DNA of 64,000 bases from NCBI RefSeq assembly GCF_003350475.1, contig NZ_QQAV01000001.1, positions 1,108,836 through 1,172,835 of the forward strand, read 5' to 3'. Positions 8,488 through 17,613 of this stretch are shown here, in pieces (the first letter of the stretch is position 1; every line of letters starts with the position of its first letter). The notes beneath the pieces are model-generated. The model was not told where the DNA came from. It made no database searches and worked only from the letters and a program-made list of their open reading frames with translations. Made by a program: the position numbers and the translations under genes. This DNA comes from Pseudacidovorax intermedius (lineage in GTDB: Bacteria > Pseudomonadota > Gammaproteobacteria > Burkholderiales > Burkholderiaceae_C).

Positions 8488-9809
8488 GCTTTGAATTGGT
8501 CCTTCAGGCCGGCCCAGCAATCGGCGTAGTCGTGGTCCAGCGGGGCGGTCTCCATCGCGAAGGCGGTGGGCACGAAACGGTAGCGGCTCTCGAACATGAA
8601 GGCCAGCGTGTTGTCCAGCTTCTGCGGCTGCAGGTTGGCGCTGGAGGCCTTCTCGAAGGCTTCTTCATCCGGCCCGTGCGGCACCATGGCGTTGTGCAGG
8701 CTGGCACCGCCGGGCTTGAAGCCGCCCGGCTTGGCGTCGTACTCGCCGTAGACCAGGCCCATGAACTCGCTCATCAGGTTGCGGTGGTACCAGGGCGGAC
8801 GGAAGGTGTCTTCCATCACCAGCCAGCGCGGCGGAAAGATCACGAAGTCGCAGTTGGCCGTGCCCGGCGTGTCGCTGGGCGAGGTGAGCACCGTGAAGAT
8901 GGACGGATCGGGATGGTCGAAGCTGATCGAGCCGATGGTCATGAAGTTGACGGTGTCGTACTTCACCGGCGCCAGGTTGCCGTGCCAGGCCACCACGTTG
9001 AAGGGCGTGTTGCTGGCCGGCGCGCGCCAGAAGCGGCCGCCGAACTTCTTGATGAGTTCGTAGGGGCCAGCGGTGTCCTCGTAGGCCGCCACGGGCGCCA
9101 TGAAGTCGCGTGGATTCGCGAGGCCGTTGGAGCCGATGGGGCCCAGCTCTGGCAGGCGGAACTGCGCGCCGTAGTTCTCGCACACGTAGCCGCGCGAGGG
9201 GCCGGCGCCGGCCTCGGTGTCGGGCAGCGCCACCTTGAAGGCCAGGCCGCGCGGCAGCAGGGCGATCTCGCCCGGCTTCACGTCCAGCACGCCCAGCTCG
9301 GTGGTGATGCGCAGGCGGCCCTGCTGGGGCACCACCAGCAGCTCGCCGTCGGCATTGACGAAGGCGCGGCGGTCCATCGACTTCGTGGCCAGGTACACGT
9401 GGGCGGCCACGCCCGTCTGCGCGTCGGCGTCGCCGTTGGCGGCCAGGGTGCGCATGCCTTCGACGAAGTCGGCCTCCACGCCGGCCTCGAAGGGGATCGG
9501 GTGCCAGCGCAGCGGCTCGGGGGCCAGGGCGGCGGCCCGGTCGCCGCCGGTGGTCCACAGCGGCTGGGCCCAGGCCTGGTAGCGGCCGGCCACCACGCTG
9601 GGCTGGCGACGGTACAGCCAGCTGCGGCGGTTCTGGTGGCGCGGTGCGGTGAAGGCGGTGCCGGAGATCAGTTCCGGGTACAGCTGCAGCGGCGCGCGCT
9701 GCGGGCTGTTGCGGCCCTGCGGCAACGCGCCGGCCACTGCCTCGGTGGCGTATTCGTTGCCGAAGCCGCTCTGGTAGCGCAGGGAGGAAGAGGGGTCGGA
9801 GGCGGTCAT
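8484..9809 (-). CDS. hmgA: Homogentisate 1,2-dioxygenase
   Basis: This Fe(II) extradiol dioxygenase opens homogentisate to maleylacetoacetate. The 441 residues fit the family, beginning with the usual [13 protein letters not shown] near residue 12. The iron ligands are in place: His342 and Glu348 in [13 protein letters not shown] and His378 in MVPHGPDE. Each is offset by seven from the human enzyme as I recall its numbering. The start at 9809 is preceded on the minus strand by a purine-rich GAGGAT site. It heads the hmgA-bug-fahA operon and is divergent from an IclR gene at 9938. A longer frame to 9872 would enter the promoter. Confidence 0.97.
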   Translation of the reverse strand: MTASDPSSSLRYQSGFGNEYATEAVAGALPQGRNSPQRAPLQLYPELISGTAFTAPRHQNRRSWLYRRQPSVVAGRYQAWAQPLWTTGGDRAAALAPEPLRWHPIPFEAGVEADFVEGMRTLAANGDADAQTGVAAHVYLATKSMDRRAFVNADGELLVVPQQGRLRITTELGVLDVKPGEIALLPRGLAFKVALPDTEAGAGPSRGYVCENYGAQFRLPELGPIGSNGLANPRDFMAPVAAYEDTAGPYELIKKFGGRFWRAPASNTPFNVVAWHGNLAPVKYDTVNFMTIGSISFDHPDPSIFTVLTSPSDTPGTANCDFVIFPPRWLVMEDTFRPPWYHRNLMSEFMGLVYGEYDAKPGGFKPGGASLHNAMVPHGPDEEAFEKASSANLQPQKLDNTLAFMFESRYRFVPTAFAMETAPLDHDYADCWAGLKDQFKA

Positions 9810-9889
9810 GGGAATCCTCGCAAAGGTGGACGGACCGAGGCCGCAGGGCCATGCGATCCGGATTGGCTCCAATTAGTTTTAATGAAATG

Positions 9890-9908
9890 AGTTCGACTAT
9901 GCCGAACT
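9890..9908. promoter_or_regulatory. Candidate operator between hmgA and its IclR regulator
   Basis: AGTTCG at 9890-9895 and CGAACT at 9903-9908 form a perfect six-base inverted repeat with a seven-base spacer. It lies in the divergent gap, about 80 bases upstream of hmgA and 30 bases upstream of the IclR gene. The GTTCG...CGAAC form resembles operators reported for aromatic-catabolism IclR proteins of the PcaR/PobR group. The location fits autoregulation together with control of hmgA. Confidence 0.5.
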
Positions 9909-9937
9909 GGCGGCGAGTGTAGGCCGCGCATCTGGTA

Positions 9938-10789
9938 ATGTCTAACGATTTACAAATCAACGAATTCGGGCGGGTGATGGCGGAAGACGGCGAACGCGGC
10001 GCACAGCGTGGCATCCAGAGCATCGAGGTGGGCGGCACCCTGCTGCAGGCCCTGGTGCACACCGGCCGGCCCATGCCGCTGAAGGCGCTGGCGCAGGAGG
10101 CCGGCATGACGCCGGCCAAGGCGCATCCCTATGTGGTGAGCTTCGGCCGGCTGGGCCTGATCGAGCAGGACGGCGCCACGGGCCATTACCAGCTCGGCCC
10201 GCTGGCGCTGCAACTGGGGCTGATCGCCATGGCGCAGACCAACCCCGTGCAACTGGCCACGCCGGTGATCGAGACGCTGGCCCGGCGCACCGGCCACACG
10301 CTGGCGCTGGCCGTGTGGGGCGAGCGCGGCGCCACCATCGTGCGCACGGCCGAGTCGCCCGCGGCGGTGCATGTGGCGATGCGCCATGGCACCGTGTTCT
10401 CGCTCACGGGCACGGCCTCGGGCCGGCTCTTCGGCGCCTACCTGGACGAAGCGGTCGTGCGCGCCGCGCTGGAGGCCGAGCGGGCCCGCGCGCAGCCGGG
10501 CGAGGCCGGCATGCCCGCGCCGGCGCCGCTGCCCGACTGGAACGCCTTCGAGGCCCAGCTGCGCGAGGTGCGTGCGCGCGGCCTGTCGCGCTCCGAGGGC
10601 GAGGTGCTGCCCGGCATCAGCGCCATGGCCTCGCCGGTCTTCGATGCGGGCGGGCGCATCGTCATCGCGCTCACGGCCATCGGCGCCTCCGCCGTCTTCG
10701 ACACGCGCTGGGACGGCCGCCTGGCGGCGGTGCTGCGCGAGGCGGCGGCCGACATCTCGGCGCGCCTGGGCGCCCGACGGCCCGGCTGA
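9938..10789 (+). CDS. IclR-family transcriptional regulator, probable regulator of hmgA
   Basis: The 283-residue protein has an N-terminal winged helix (about residues 28-85, SIEVGGTLLQAL... PLKALAQEAGMTPAKAHPYV) and a C-terminal effector domain with a typical GTASGRLFGAYL stretch. It is transcribed away from hmgA with a 128-base gap that carries an AGTTCG/CGAACT palindrome. Two in-frame starts are possible, ATG at 9938 and ATG at 9977; neither has a strong ribosome site, and homologous domains begin after both. Its role as homogentisate-pathway regulator is inferred from position. Confidence 0.88.
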   Translation: MSNDLQINEFGRVMAEDGERGAQRGIQSIEVGGTLLQALVHTGRPMPLKALAQEAGMTPAKAHPYVVSFGRLGLIEQDGATGHYQLGPLALQLGLIAMAQTNPVQLATPVIETLARRTGHTLALAVWGERGATIVRTAESPAAVHVAMRHGTVFSLTGTASGRLFGAYLDEAVVRAALEAERARAQPGEAGMPAPAPLPDWNAFEAQLREVRARGLSRSEGEVLPGISAMASPVFDAGGRIVIALTAIGASAVFDTRWDGRLAAVLREAAADISARLGARRPG

Positions 10790-10924
10790 CGCCCTGCTGC
10801 GGCATCGCTGCAACGGCGCCCCCCATAAAGGCGGTGGCCCGTCGCGCAGAGAGGCCCTGGCCGCGGCGATACTCGCGCTTTTCTCCAGATGACGGTCCTG
10901 CGGCCGTCCCCCTAGCCCGCGCCC

Positions 10925-12457
10925 ATGTTCAGAAAGCCCCTGACGCGCCATGTTCTCTGCATGTCCGGAGGGGCGGTGCTGGCCGTGGTGCTGTGCCTGG
11001 CCTTCGGCGCCTGGTCCGTGCAGCGCGACCGGGCCGAGCAGGCCGGCGAACTGGCCGACAGCTACGTCAACCTGGCGCGCCGGATCACCGGCGAGGCGGT
11101 CGAGACCATCGACGCCATCCATGCCGAGCCGGCCGAATGCGGCCCCCAGGAAGTCGCGCGCCTGCGGGCCCTGGTGCTCAACAGCCGCTTCCTCAAGGCC
11201 GCTTCCCGGCTGGAGAACGGGCAGGTGGTCTGCACCTCGATCATCGGCCGCGTGGACCCGCCGGCGCAGCCCCCGCGGGTGGACCTGGCCGGCGACGGCG
11301 GCCGGCGCATCTCCTTCAACGTGCCCGAGCTGGGCGCGCCCGGCAGCCGCTCGATGGTCATCCGCGAAGGCAACGCCATGGTCTCCATCCATGCGCGCAC
11401 CTTCATCGACCTGGCCGACCCGCGGCTGGACTTCGCCCTGGTGGCCAAGGACGGCGACGTGGGACGGCTGCTGTTCACCAACACGCCCGCGCTGCAGGGG
11501 CTGGAGCGCGTCTCCGGCACCGAACCCACGCTCACCTTCAACGGCCAGCGCTACCAGGTGCGCTGCCTGCAGGCCTACACCGGCTGCATCGTGGCCACGC
11601 TGCGGGTGCCGCAGGGCGTGTGGGGCTCGCCGGTGATGATCGAGATGGGGGCCTTCGGCCTCCTGCTGGGCCTGAGCGGCGGCTTTGCGTTCAGCGCCTT
11701 CCTGGGACGCTCGCGCTCGCTCAGCCGCCAGCTGCTGCTGGCCATGCGCAGTGGCGAGCTGCGTGTGGTCTACCAGCCCATCGTGCGCCTGTCCGACCGT
11801 CGACGCGTGGGTGCCGAAGCCCTGCTGCGCTGGACCGATGCCACCGGCAAGCCGGTGAGCCCCGACGCCTTCATCAGCGAGGCCGAGCGCAACGGCATGA
11901 TCGGGCAGGTCACGCGCTTCGTGATCAGCCGCGTGCTGGAGGACCTGGGCGACGGCCTGCGCCGGCGGCCGGACTTCCAGGTCACGGTCAACGTCTCGGC
12001 CGACGACCTGATGGACAGCGGCTTCCTGCCCTTCCTGTCGGCGCGGCTGCAGGCGGCGCGGCTGCAGGCCTGCAGCATCGGGCTGGAGCTGACGGAGCGC
12101 ACCACCGCCAACAGCCGCGAACTCAGCCGCGCCATCGCCCGCGTGCGCGAGGCGGGGCACAAGGTCTACATCGACGACTTCGGCACCGACTATTCGAGCC
12201 TGTCGTACCTGTCGCGGCTGCGGGTGGACGCGATCAAGATCAACCGCACCTTCATGCAGGCGCTGCACGACCAGAGCGACCAGGACACCATCGCGCCGCA
12301 GATCGTGGTGATGGCCGAGGTGCTGGGCCTGACCATGGTGGTCGAAGGCATCGAGGAAGAGCAGCAGGCCGCCTACTTCCACACCCTGGCGCCCGACGCG
12401 CTGGCGCAGGGCTGGCTGTTCAGCAAGCCGGTGGAAGCGTCGCTGCTGTTCAGCTGA
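10925..12457 (+). CDS. Membrane-bound EAL-domain c-di-GMP phosphodiesterase (CSS-motif type)
   Basis: The 510-residue protein has an N-terminal membrane segment (about residues 12-30) and a periplasmic domain of about 200 residues with cysteines in AECG, VVCTS and VRCLQAYTGC. A second membrane segment lies near 240-258, followed by a cytoplasmic EAL domain from about residue 278. This is the CSS-motif architecture, in which periplasmic disulfide state tunes cleavage of cyclic di-GMP to pGpG. The catalytic set looks complete: EALLRW, TVNVS, LELTERT, YIDDFGTDYSS, IKINR, VVEGIEEE and QGWLFSKP. One deviation is Asp for Gly in DDFGTD. It stands alone and is convergent with pyrF. Confidence 0.92.
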   Translation: MFRKPLTRHVLCMSGGAVLAVVLCLAFGAWSVQRDRAEQAGELADSYVNLARRITGEAVETIDAIHAEPAECGPQEVARLRALVLNSRFLKAASRLENGQVVCTSIIGRVDPPAQPPRVDLAGDGGRRISFNVPELGAPGSRSMVIREGNAMVSIHARTFIDLADPRLDFALVAKDGDVGRLLFTNTPALQGLERVSGTEPTLTFNGQRYQVRCLQAYTGCIVATLRVPQGVWGSPVMIEMGAFGLLLGLSGGFAFSAFLGRSRSLSRQLLLAMRSGELRVVYQPIVRLSDRRRVGAEALLRWTDATGKPVSPDAFISEAERNGMIGQVTRFVISRVLEDLGDGLRRRPDFQVTVNVSADDLMDSGFLPFLSARLQAARLQACSIGLELTERTTANSRELSRAIARVREAGHKVYIDDFGTDYSSLSYLSRLRVDAIKINRTFMQALHDQSDQDTIAPQIVVMAEVLGLTMVVEGIEEEQQAAYFHTLAPDALAQGWLFSKPVEASLLFS

Positions 12458-12499
12458 CACCTCCCGCCGCTTCGCGGGACGGCGGCGATGACTTCAAGG

Positions 12500-12538
12500 C
12501 CCCTCTCCCCTCGCGGGAGAGGGGCTGGGGAGAGGGGG
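12500..12538. repeat. G/C-rich hairpin repeat between convergent genes
   Basis: CCCCTCTCCC (12500-12509) pairs with GGGAGAGGGG (12515-12524) around a five-base loop, and a second GGGGAGAGGGG tract follows. This is a widespread proteobacterial intergenic hairpin. With no T-run it is not a standard intrinsic terminator, but it may limit read-through between the EAL gene and pyrF. Confidence 0.6.
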
Positions 12539-12551
12539 GCACGCCCCAACC

Positions 12552-13379
12552 TCAACCCTGCTTCGCCGCTTCCAGCACGTCTCGCGTGCGCTCGGCCTCG
12601 CGGCGGGCGGCCGCGGCGAAGTCGGCGCCGCTGCTGGCGTAGCAGATGGCGCGGGACGAGTTCACGATGATCGGCGCGTCCTCGCGCCAGCCGGCGCGCA
12701 CGGTGGCCACCGCATCGCCGCCCTGGGCGCCCACGCCGGGGATCAGCAGCGGCACCGTCGGCGCCAGTTCGCGCACTCGGCGGATCTCCTGCGGATAAGT
12801 CGCGCCCACCACCAGGCCGAGCTGGCCATTGAGGTTCCACGGCCCCTGCGCCAGCGAGGCCACATGCTCGTACAGCAGCGGCTGGCCCGGCACGTCGGCC
12901 AGGCGCTGGCTCTGCAGGTCGTCGCCGCCCGGGTTGCTGGTGCGGCACAGCAGGAAGGCGCCCTTGTGCGGGTAGCGCAGGTAAGGCGAGACGGAATCGA
13001 AGCCCATGAAGGGCGACAGCGTCACCGCGTCGGCGCCGTAGCGCTCGAAGGCCTCGGCCGCATACTGCTCGGCGGTGGAGCCGATGTCGCCGCGCTTGGC
13101 GTCCAGGATGACCGGCACCTGCGGCGCCACGGCCCGCATGTGGGCCATCAGGCGCTCCAGCTGGTCCTCGGCGCGGTGCGCGGCAAAGTAGGCGATCTGC
13201 GGCTTGAAGGCGATCACCAGATCGGCCGCGGCCTCGACGATGGCGGCGCAAAAGTCGTAGATGCGGGTGGCATCGCCCTTCATGCCGTCGGGAAAGCGGG
13301 AGGGCTCCGGGTCCAGCCCCACGCACAGCATGGAGCGGTTCTGGCGCTGCGCGGCCTGCAGCTGATCGAGGAAAGACAT
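12552..13379 (-). CDS. pyrF: Orotidine 5'-phosphate decarboxylase
   Basis: This enzyme makes UMP from OMP, the last step of de novo pyrimidine synthesis. The 275-residue protein is of the long (type 2) PyrF form found in Burkholderiales and actinobacteria. It has CVGLDPEPSRFP near residue 19, the catalytic DAKRGDIGSTAEQYA near 92-106, and LIPGVGAQGGD in the phosphate-binding region. The start at 13379 gives the standard MSFLDQL opening. It is the last gene of a minus-strand run with the glycosylase gene 34 bases upstream. Confidence 0.96.
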   Translation of the reverse strand: MSFLDQLQAAQRQNRSMLCVGLDPEPSRFPDGMKGDATRIYDFCAAIVEAAADLVIAFKPQIAYFAAHRAEDQLERLMAHMRAVAPQVPVILDAKRGDIGSTAEQYAAEAFERYGADAVTLSPFMGFDSVSPYLRYPHKGAFLLCRTSNPGGDDLQSQRLADVPGQPLLYEHVASLAQGPWNLNGQLGLVVGATYPQEIRRVRELAPTVPLLIPGVGAQGGDAVATVRAGWREDAPIIVNSSRAICYASSGADFAAAARREAERTRDVLEAAKQG

Positions 13380-13413
13380 GGGGCGCGATTCTAGGAGGCG
13401 CCCCTCCGGCGTC

Positions 13414-14379
13414 TCAGCTGCCCGCGGCGGCGATGCGCTCGAACTCGGCGGCGGCCAGGCACAGGTCGGCCCAGGCGCGCGCCTTGTCGGCTGGCGTGCG
13501 CAGCAGGTAGGCCGGCGCATAGCTGGCGACCACGGCCGTGCGGCCGTCGGCGCAGCGGCCGACCTGGGCGCGCAGCCGGCCCAGCGGCTGGGCGCCGAGC
13601 AGCTGCTGCGCCGCCAGCGGGCCCAGTGCCAGCACCATGCGCGGCGCGAGTTCTCGGCAGGCATGGCCGAAGCCGGCCTCGAAGGCTTCGTCGTCCTCGC
13701 CCTCGGGCACGCCGGGTGCGGGCCGGTGCACCCGCTGCAGGTGCACGGGCGCTGAGCCGGTGTGCAGTCGCAGGGCGCGCAGCATCTGGTCGAGCAGCCG
13801 GCCGGCGTCGCCAGCGAAGGCGGCCCCATGGCGGCCATCGGGGCCGGGCGGCATGTCGACCAGCACCAGCCAGCCGCCCGGTGCGGGCGCGTCGCCGCCG
13901 GCGCCGGCCGGCAGGTACAGGCGTTGGGCCGGCTCGATGCGCACGGCGGCGGTTCCGGTCCGTGCGGAGGGTGCGCCGGTTCGTGGGGGCGGGGACGCCG
14001 TGGCGGAGGAGGGCGCCTCGGCCGCCGGACGGCGACCGGGCGTGGAGGAAGCCGGCGCCTCCTGGCGCACGGCTGGTGGCGCTGCCGCGGAAGGCGGCAT
14101 GTCCTCCGGCGGCACGTCGTCGATCCATGCTGGCGGGCCGTCGTCCGAAAGCGCCGCGTGGGGCGTGTCGGCGCCCGGGCGATCCATCGGCGGGCGGGCC
14201 GTGCGGGCGACCGCGGGCTCGCCAATGTGCTCGCCGCCAAGCGCAGTGGGTGCGGTGGCCTGGGCTGTCTCAGCCGCAGCGACCGGTGCCGCCACCTCCG
14301 CCGTCTGCGTCGGCCACCAGACCTTGACGCCCATCTCCTCCAGCATGGCGCGCTGGCGCGCATCGAGCATCAGGCTCAT
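13414..14379 (-). CDS. Uracil-DNA glycosylase family protein (family 4/5-like) with long linker
   Basis: The 321-residue protein begins with a short conserved helix (LDARQRAMLEEMGVKVWW). A low-complexity Ala/Pro-rich stretch of about 100 residues follows, then a uracil-DNA-glycosylase fold in the second half. Visible there are LLDQMLRALRL, CRELAPRMVLALG and VVASYAPAYLL, the last in place of the usual HP motif. Such proteins remove uracil from DNA and often carry a 4Fe-4S cluster, but I see no clear cysteine set here, so activity is uncertain. It lies in the tsaB-rimI-udg run, an arrangement common in betaproteobacteria. Confidence 0.75.
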   Translation of the reverse strand: MSLMLDARQRAMLEEMGVKVWWPTQTAEVAAPVAAAETAQATAPTALGGEHIGEPAVARTARPPMDRPGADTPHAALSDDGPPAWIDDVPPEDMPPSAAAPPAVRQEAPASSTPGRRPAAEAPSSATASPPPRTGAPSARTGTAAVRIEPAQRLYLPAGAGGDAPAPGGWLVLVDMPPGPDGRHGAAFAGDAGRLLDQMLRALRLHTGSAPVHLQRVHRPAPGVPEGEDDEAFEAGFGHACRELAPRMVLALGPLAAQQLLGAQPLGRLRAQVGRCADGRTAVVASYAPAYLLRTPADKARAWADLCLAAAEFERIAAAGS

Positions 14380-14449
14380 CTCGGGCTTCCTGGGCGTGCG
14401 AACGCGCGTGCGTGCGGCGCGCCCTGTTGAATGGGGGCGGAGGACGGCG

Positions 14450-14989
14450 TCACGGGGCCGTGCCCTCCAGCCGCAGGCTCATCACGATCGCGTCCTCACG
14501 ACGGCCGGGCGCGGCCGGGTAGTAGCCCTTGCGCTGGCCCACGCGGCGGAAGCCGTGGCGCTCGTACACCTGCTGGGCGCGCGTGTTGCTCACCCGCACC
14601 TCCAGCCACAGCCAGCCGGCCCCTTGCGCGCGCGACCACACGCCCAGCGCCGTCAGCATCAGCGCCGCCCAGCCCTGGTGCTGGAAGGCGGGGGCCACGG
14701 TGATGTTGAGCAGGTGCACCTCGTCCACGCCCTTCATGGCGACGAAGTAGCCGATCAGCGTGTCGGGCGGTGCGCGCCGGCCGGCAGCGTCGGCGCCGAA
14801 GCCGGGCGCCTCGGGCGTCGCGGGCCCGACCAGGCACATGCAGTGGTAGCCGGCATGCATCGAGTCGATGAAGTTGCCGCGCGTCCAAGGATGGGTGTAG
14901 GCCTGCTGCTCGATGGGCAGCAGCGCGTCGAGGTGGGTGACGCGCATGGGCTCCAGCCGCGCTTCGGGCAGTTGGGGCAGTGCGCTCAC
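14450..14989 (-). CDS. rimI: Ribosomal protein S18 N-terminal alanine acetyltransferase
   Basis: RimI acetylates the N-terminal alanine of ribosomal protein S18. The GNAT fold is clear: IEQQAYTHPWTRGNF, LLNITVAPAFQHQGW (acetyl-CoA motif) and LEVRVSNTRAQQVYERHGF, with a catalytic Glu in the LWLEVR strand. I take the GTG at 14989 (179 residues) because the ARLEP stretch before the first Met resembles the normal start of the fold. An ATG at 14947 (165 residues) is the alternative. It lies 61 bases after tsaB, the usual partner gene. Confidence 0.93.
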   Translation of the reverse strand: MSALPQLPEARLEPMRVTHLDALLPIEQQAYTHPWTRGNFIDSMHAGYHCMCLVGPATPEAPGFGADAAGRRAPPDTLIGYFVAMKGVDEVHLLNITVAPAFQHQGWAALMLTALGVWSRAQGAGWLWLEVRVSNTRAQQVYERHGFRRVGQRKGYYPAAPGRREDAIVMSLRLEGTAP

Positions 14990-15050
14990 GGACGAGGACT
15001 CCGCGTGAAAGGCCGGGGCGCGGCGCTGGCCGGGCAGTGACGGGCGCTGC

Positions 15051-15740
15051 TCATGCCTGCGTCGCGCCTGCGGCGCTCTTGATCGCCTCGCGCTCGGCCG
15101 TGGTCTGGGCCACCTTGTCGCGCACGTACAGCGGCTGGGCCTCGGCGGCGGGCACGGCGCGGCCGGCGGCGAGCATCGCCGGGGCCAGGCGCAGCAGCGC
15201 CGTGGCGGTGGGCAGGCAGGCATGGCGCGGTGCATCGGCGGGCAGGCGCTCGCCATAGGCCGCGACGGCGTTGCCGGCGAGCAGGAAGCCGGGCGGTACC
15301 TGCACCTGCTCGGGGGCCATGAGACGCGGCGCCTCGCAGTGGCCGGCGGCGGTGTCGCAGGCGGCGGCATAGACCTCGTCCATGCGCGCATCGAGCACCG
15401 CCAGCACCTGCGCCGCGCCGGTGGCATGGCGGGCCTCTTCGGCCACGGCCTGCAGCGTGTCGATGGGCAGCACCGGAATGTCCGCCCCATAGCCCAGGCC
15501 CTGTGCCACCGCACAGGCGGTGCGCAGGCCGGTGAAGGCGCCGGGGCCACGGCCGAAGACGATGGCCTGCAATGCGCCCAGCGTCAGCCCGGCTTCGGCC
15601 AGCAGTTCGTGGATCAGCGGGATCAGCGCGGCCGAGGCCTGCGCGCCGCCGGCCTGTGTGCGGGCGATCACGCGGTCGCCGTGCTGCACGGCCACCGACA
15701 GCGTGTCGGTGCTGCAATCGAAGGCGAGGAGTTCAGGCAT
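15051..15740 (-). CDS. tsaB: tRNA t6A biosynthesis protein TsaB
   Basis: TsaB is the scaffold partner of TsaD in making N6-threonylcarbamoyladenosine at position 37 of ANN-reading tRNAs. The 229-residue protein shows the ASKHA ATPase-like fold: LAFDCSTDTLSVAV at the start, GRGPGAFTGLRTACAVAQGL near residue 63, and DARMDEVYAA near 117. Its start overlaps the end of the upstream EamA gene by eight bases. rimI follows, and the third t6A gene, sua5, lies at 20361. Confidence 0.95.
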   Translation of the reverse strand: MPELLAFDCSTDTLSVAVQHGDRVIARTQAGGAQASAALIPLIHELLAEAGLTLGALQAIVFGRGPGAFTGLRTACAVAQGLGYGADIPVLPIDTLQAVAEEARHATGAAQVLAVLDARMDEVYAAACDTAAGHCEAPRLMAPEQVQVPPGFLLAGNAVAAYGERLPADAPRHACLPTATALLRLAPAMLAAGRAVPAAEAQPLYVRDKVAQTTAEREAIKSAAGATQA

Positions 15741-16770
15741 TGCAACCCTTCGTCGTGGCGCAGGCCGGCACCGCGGCCGCTGCGGCCGGCGCCTTGCGCT
15801 GCACGCCCAGCAGGATGCCGGTGGTCACCAGCGCCAGGCCGGCCAGCAGGCCCGGATGCAGCGGCTCGCCCAGGAAGAAGACCGCCGACAGCGCCGACAG
15901 GCCCGGCACCAGCGCCGTGATCATGGTGGTCCGCACGGGGCCGAAGTAGCCGATCATCTTCGTGAAGGTGATGCCCGAGATCACCACCGAGCCGATGCCC
16001 TGGAAGGCCATCTGGAAAGCGATGGCGCCCCAGGGGGCGCTGGGCAGCTTGCTGTGCACGACGCCCGCCCAGACCAGCAGGGCATACAGCGGCACATAGG
16101 TCAGCAGCGCGAACATGGTGATGGCGATGGTGGCGCGCACCGCGTCCAGCGCGTGGCGGCGCACGATGACGCCGTAGCAGGCCCAGCAGAAGGCGGCGGA
16201 CATGAAGAGCAGGTCGCCCTTCCACACATCGGCCGCGCCGCCCGCGTCCGCGCCGCCGAAGGCCTGCAGCAGGCTGCGCCCACCCACCATCAGGTCGCCT
16301 GCGACGATCAGGCCCAGTCCGGCGGCCCGCAGCGGCGTGATGCGGTCGCGCAGCACCACCGCCGCCAGCAGCGCCGTCCACAGCGGCAGGCTGCCAGGCA
16401 TCAGCACCGCGGCATGGCCGGCCGGCGCGAAGAAGAAGCCCGAATACGCCAGGCCCGCATAGAGCACCGCGCCGAAGATGCCGGCCAGCGCGCTGAGCCG
16501 CAGCGAGAGGGGCGACAGGCCGAACAGCGACCCGGCCCGGGTGTCGCCCGCCCGCCGGGCCTGCGCCACCAGCCAGGCGCCCCAGGGCGCGAGCACCACG
16601 CTGGCGCCCAGGATGCGGGCCAGACCGATGTCCAGCGGCCCCAGCGAGCGGCCGGCGGTGGCGCGGGAGATGACGATGAAGCCCGTCCACACCAGCACGG
16701 TGATGACGGCCGAGCCGACACCCACCGCCCGGGGAGACAGGCGCAGGAGCGGTCGGTCGGCAGCAGGCAT
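15733..16770 (-). CDS. EamA-family (DMT superfamily) membrane transporter
   Basis: The 345-residue protein has about ten predicted membrane helices arranged as two EamA repeats; the first begins near GSAVITVLVWTGFIVISRATAG. Proteins of this family export amino acids, sugars or other metabolites. The start at 16770 is seven bases after the DeoR stop, and the end overlaps tsaB by eight bases, so the three are co-transcribed. The substrate cannot be told; the DeoR neighbour hints at a sugar or nucleoside link. Confidence 0.85.
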   Translation of the reverse strand: MPAADRPLLRLSPRAVGVGSAVITVLVWTGFIVISRATAGRSLGPLDIGLARILGASVVLAPWGAWLVAQARRAGDTRAGSLFGLSPLSLRLSALAGIFGAVLYAGLAYSGFFFAPAGHAAVLMPGSLPLWTALLAAVVLRDRITPLRAAGLGLIVAGDLMVGGRSLLQAFGGADAGGAADVWKGDLLFMSAAFCWACYGVIVRRHALDAVRATIAITMFALLTYVPLYALLVWAGVVHSKLPSAPWGAIAFQMAFQGIGSVVISGITFTKMIGYFGPVRTTMITALVPGLSALSAVFFLGEPLHPGLLAGLALVTTGILLGVQRKAPAAAAAVPACATTKGCNA

Positions 16771-16777
16771 CGGGCGA

Positions 16778-17584
16778 TTATCGAGGGGCCTCGCCGCGGT
16801 CGTCGGCGCCGGGGGCTTGCGGGGGCCGACCGGCCACGGTCACCGCCGCGCCAGCCGCGCGCAGGGCGGCCACCGCCGCCTCGGATGCCTGGGGCGCCAC
16901 CAGCACCGTGCCGGCCTCGGCCAGCGGCGCGATCACATAGGGCGAGGCGGCACCGAGCTTCTCGGAGGACGCCATCACGACCGTCTCGGCCGAGGCGGCC
17001 ATCAGCGCGCGCTTGATGGCGGCTTCCTCCATGTCGGCGGTGGTCAGGCCCGCCTGCGCATGCACGCCGGTCACGCCCAGGAAGCAGGTGTCGGCATGGA
17101 TGCGGGCGATGGCCTCGGTGGCTGCGGCGCCCACCGCCACCACCGAATGCTTGAACAGCCGGCCGCCGATCAGTACCACCTCCACGCCGGGGTGTTCCAC
17201 GAGCGCCACCGCCACCGACGGGCTGTGCGTGACCACCGTGGCCCGCAGCGCGGCGGGCAGGTGACGCGCCAGTTGCACGGCCGTGGTGCCGCCGTCGACG
17301 AACACCACCTGCCCGGGCCGCACCATGGCGGCCGCGGCGCGACCGATGGCCACCTTCTCCTGCGGGGCCAGGCGCTCGCGGCCGGCGAAGTCGACCTCGG
17401 CGGCCGCCATCGGCAGCGCGCCGCCGTGCACCCGCTGGAGCTTGCCCTGCGCTGCGAGCTCCCGCAGGTCGCGGCGGATGGTGTCTTCCGACAGGCCCAG
17501 CGATTCGCCGAACGCCTTGGCCACCACCTGGCCGTCGCGGCGGAGGGCGTCGAGGATGAGCTGGTGGCGCTGGCGGGTGAGCAT
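16778..17584 (-). CDS. DeoR-family transcriptional regulator
   Basis: The 268-residue protein has the DeoR winged helix at the N-terminus (MLTRQRHQLILDALRR then LGLSEDTIRRDLREL, residues 1-55). The C-terminal sugar-phosphate-sensing domain carries DGGTTAVQLARHL and LIGGRLF. DeoR proteins usually repress their targets until a phosphorylated sugar binds. It is divergent from the NudK-like gene across an 80-base gap that carries two TTGCACGA boxes, and it precedes the EamA gene in the same transcript. The start at 17584 is a canonical one for the family. Confidence 0.92.
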   Translation of the reverse strand: MLTRQRHQLILDALRRDGQVVAKAFGESLGLSEDTIRRDLRELAAQGKLQRVHGGALPMAAAEVDFAGRERLAPQEKVAIGRAAAAMVRPGQVVFVDGGTTAVQLARHLPAALRATVVTHSPSVAVALVEHPGVEVVLIGGRLFKHSVVAVGAAATEAIARIHADTCFLGVTGVHAQAGLTTADMEEAAIKRALMAASAETVVMASSEKLGAASPYVIAPLAEAGTVLVAPQASEAAVAALRAAGAAVTVAGRPPQAPGADDRGEAPR

Positions 17585-17613
17585 GGCGCGATGGTAGCCA
17601 GGGCCGCATGAAG

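Noticed and set aside
12500-12538. Intrinsic terminator for the EAL gene and pyrF
   Set aside because: The hairpin is strong, but no T-run follows on either strand; listed as a repeat instead.
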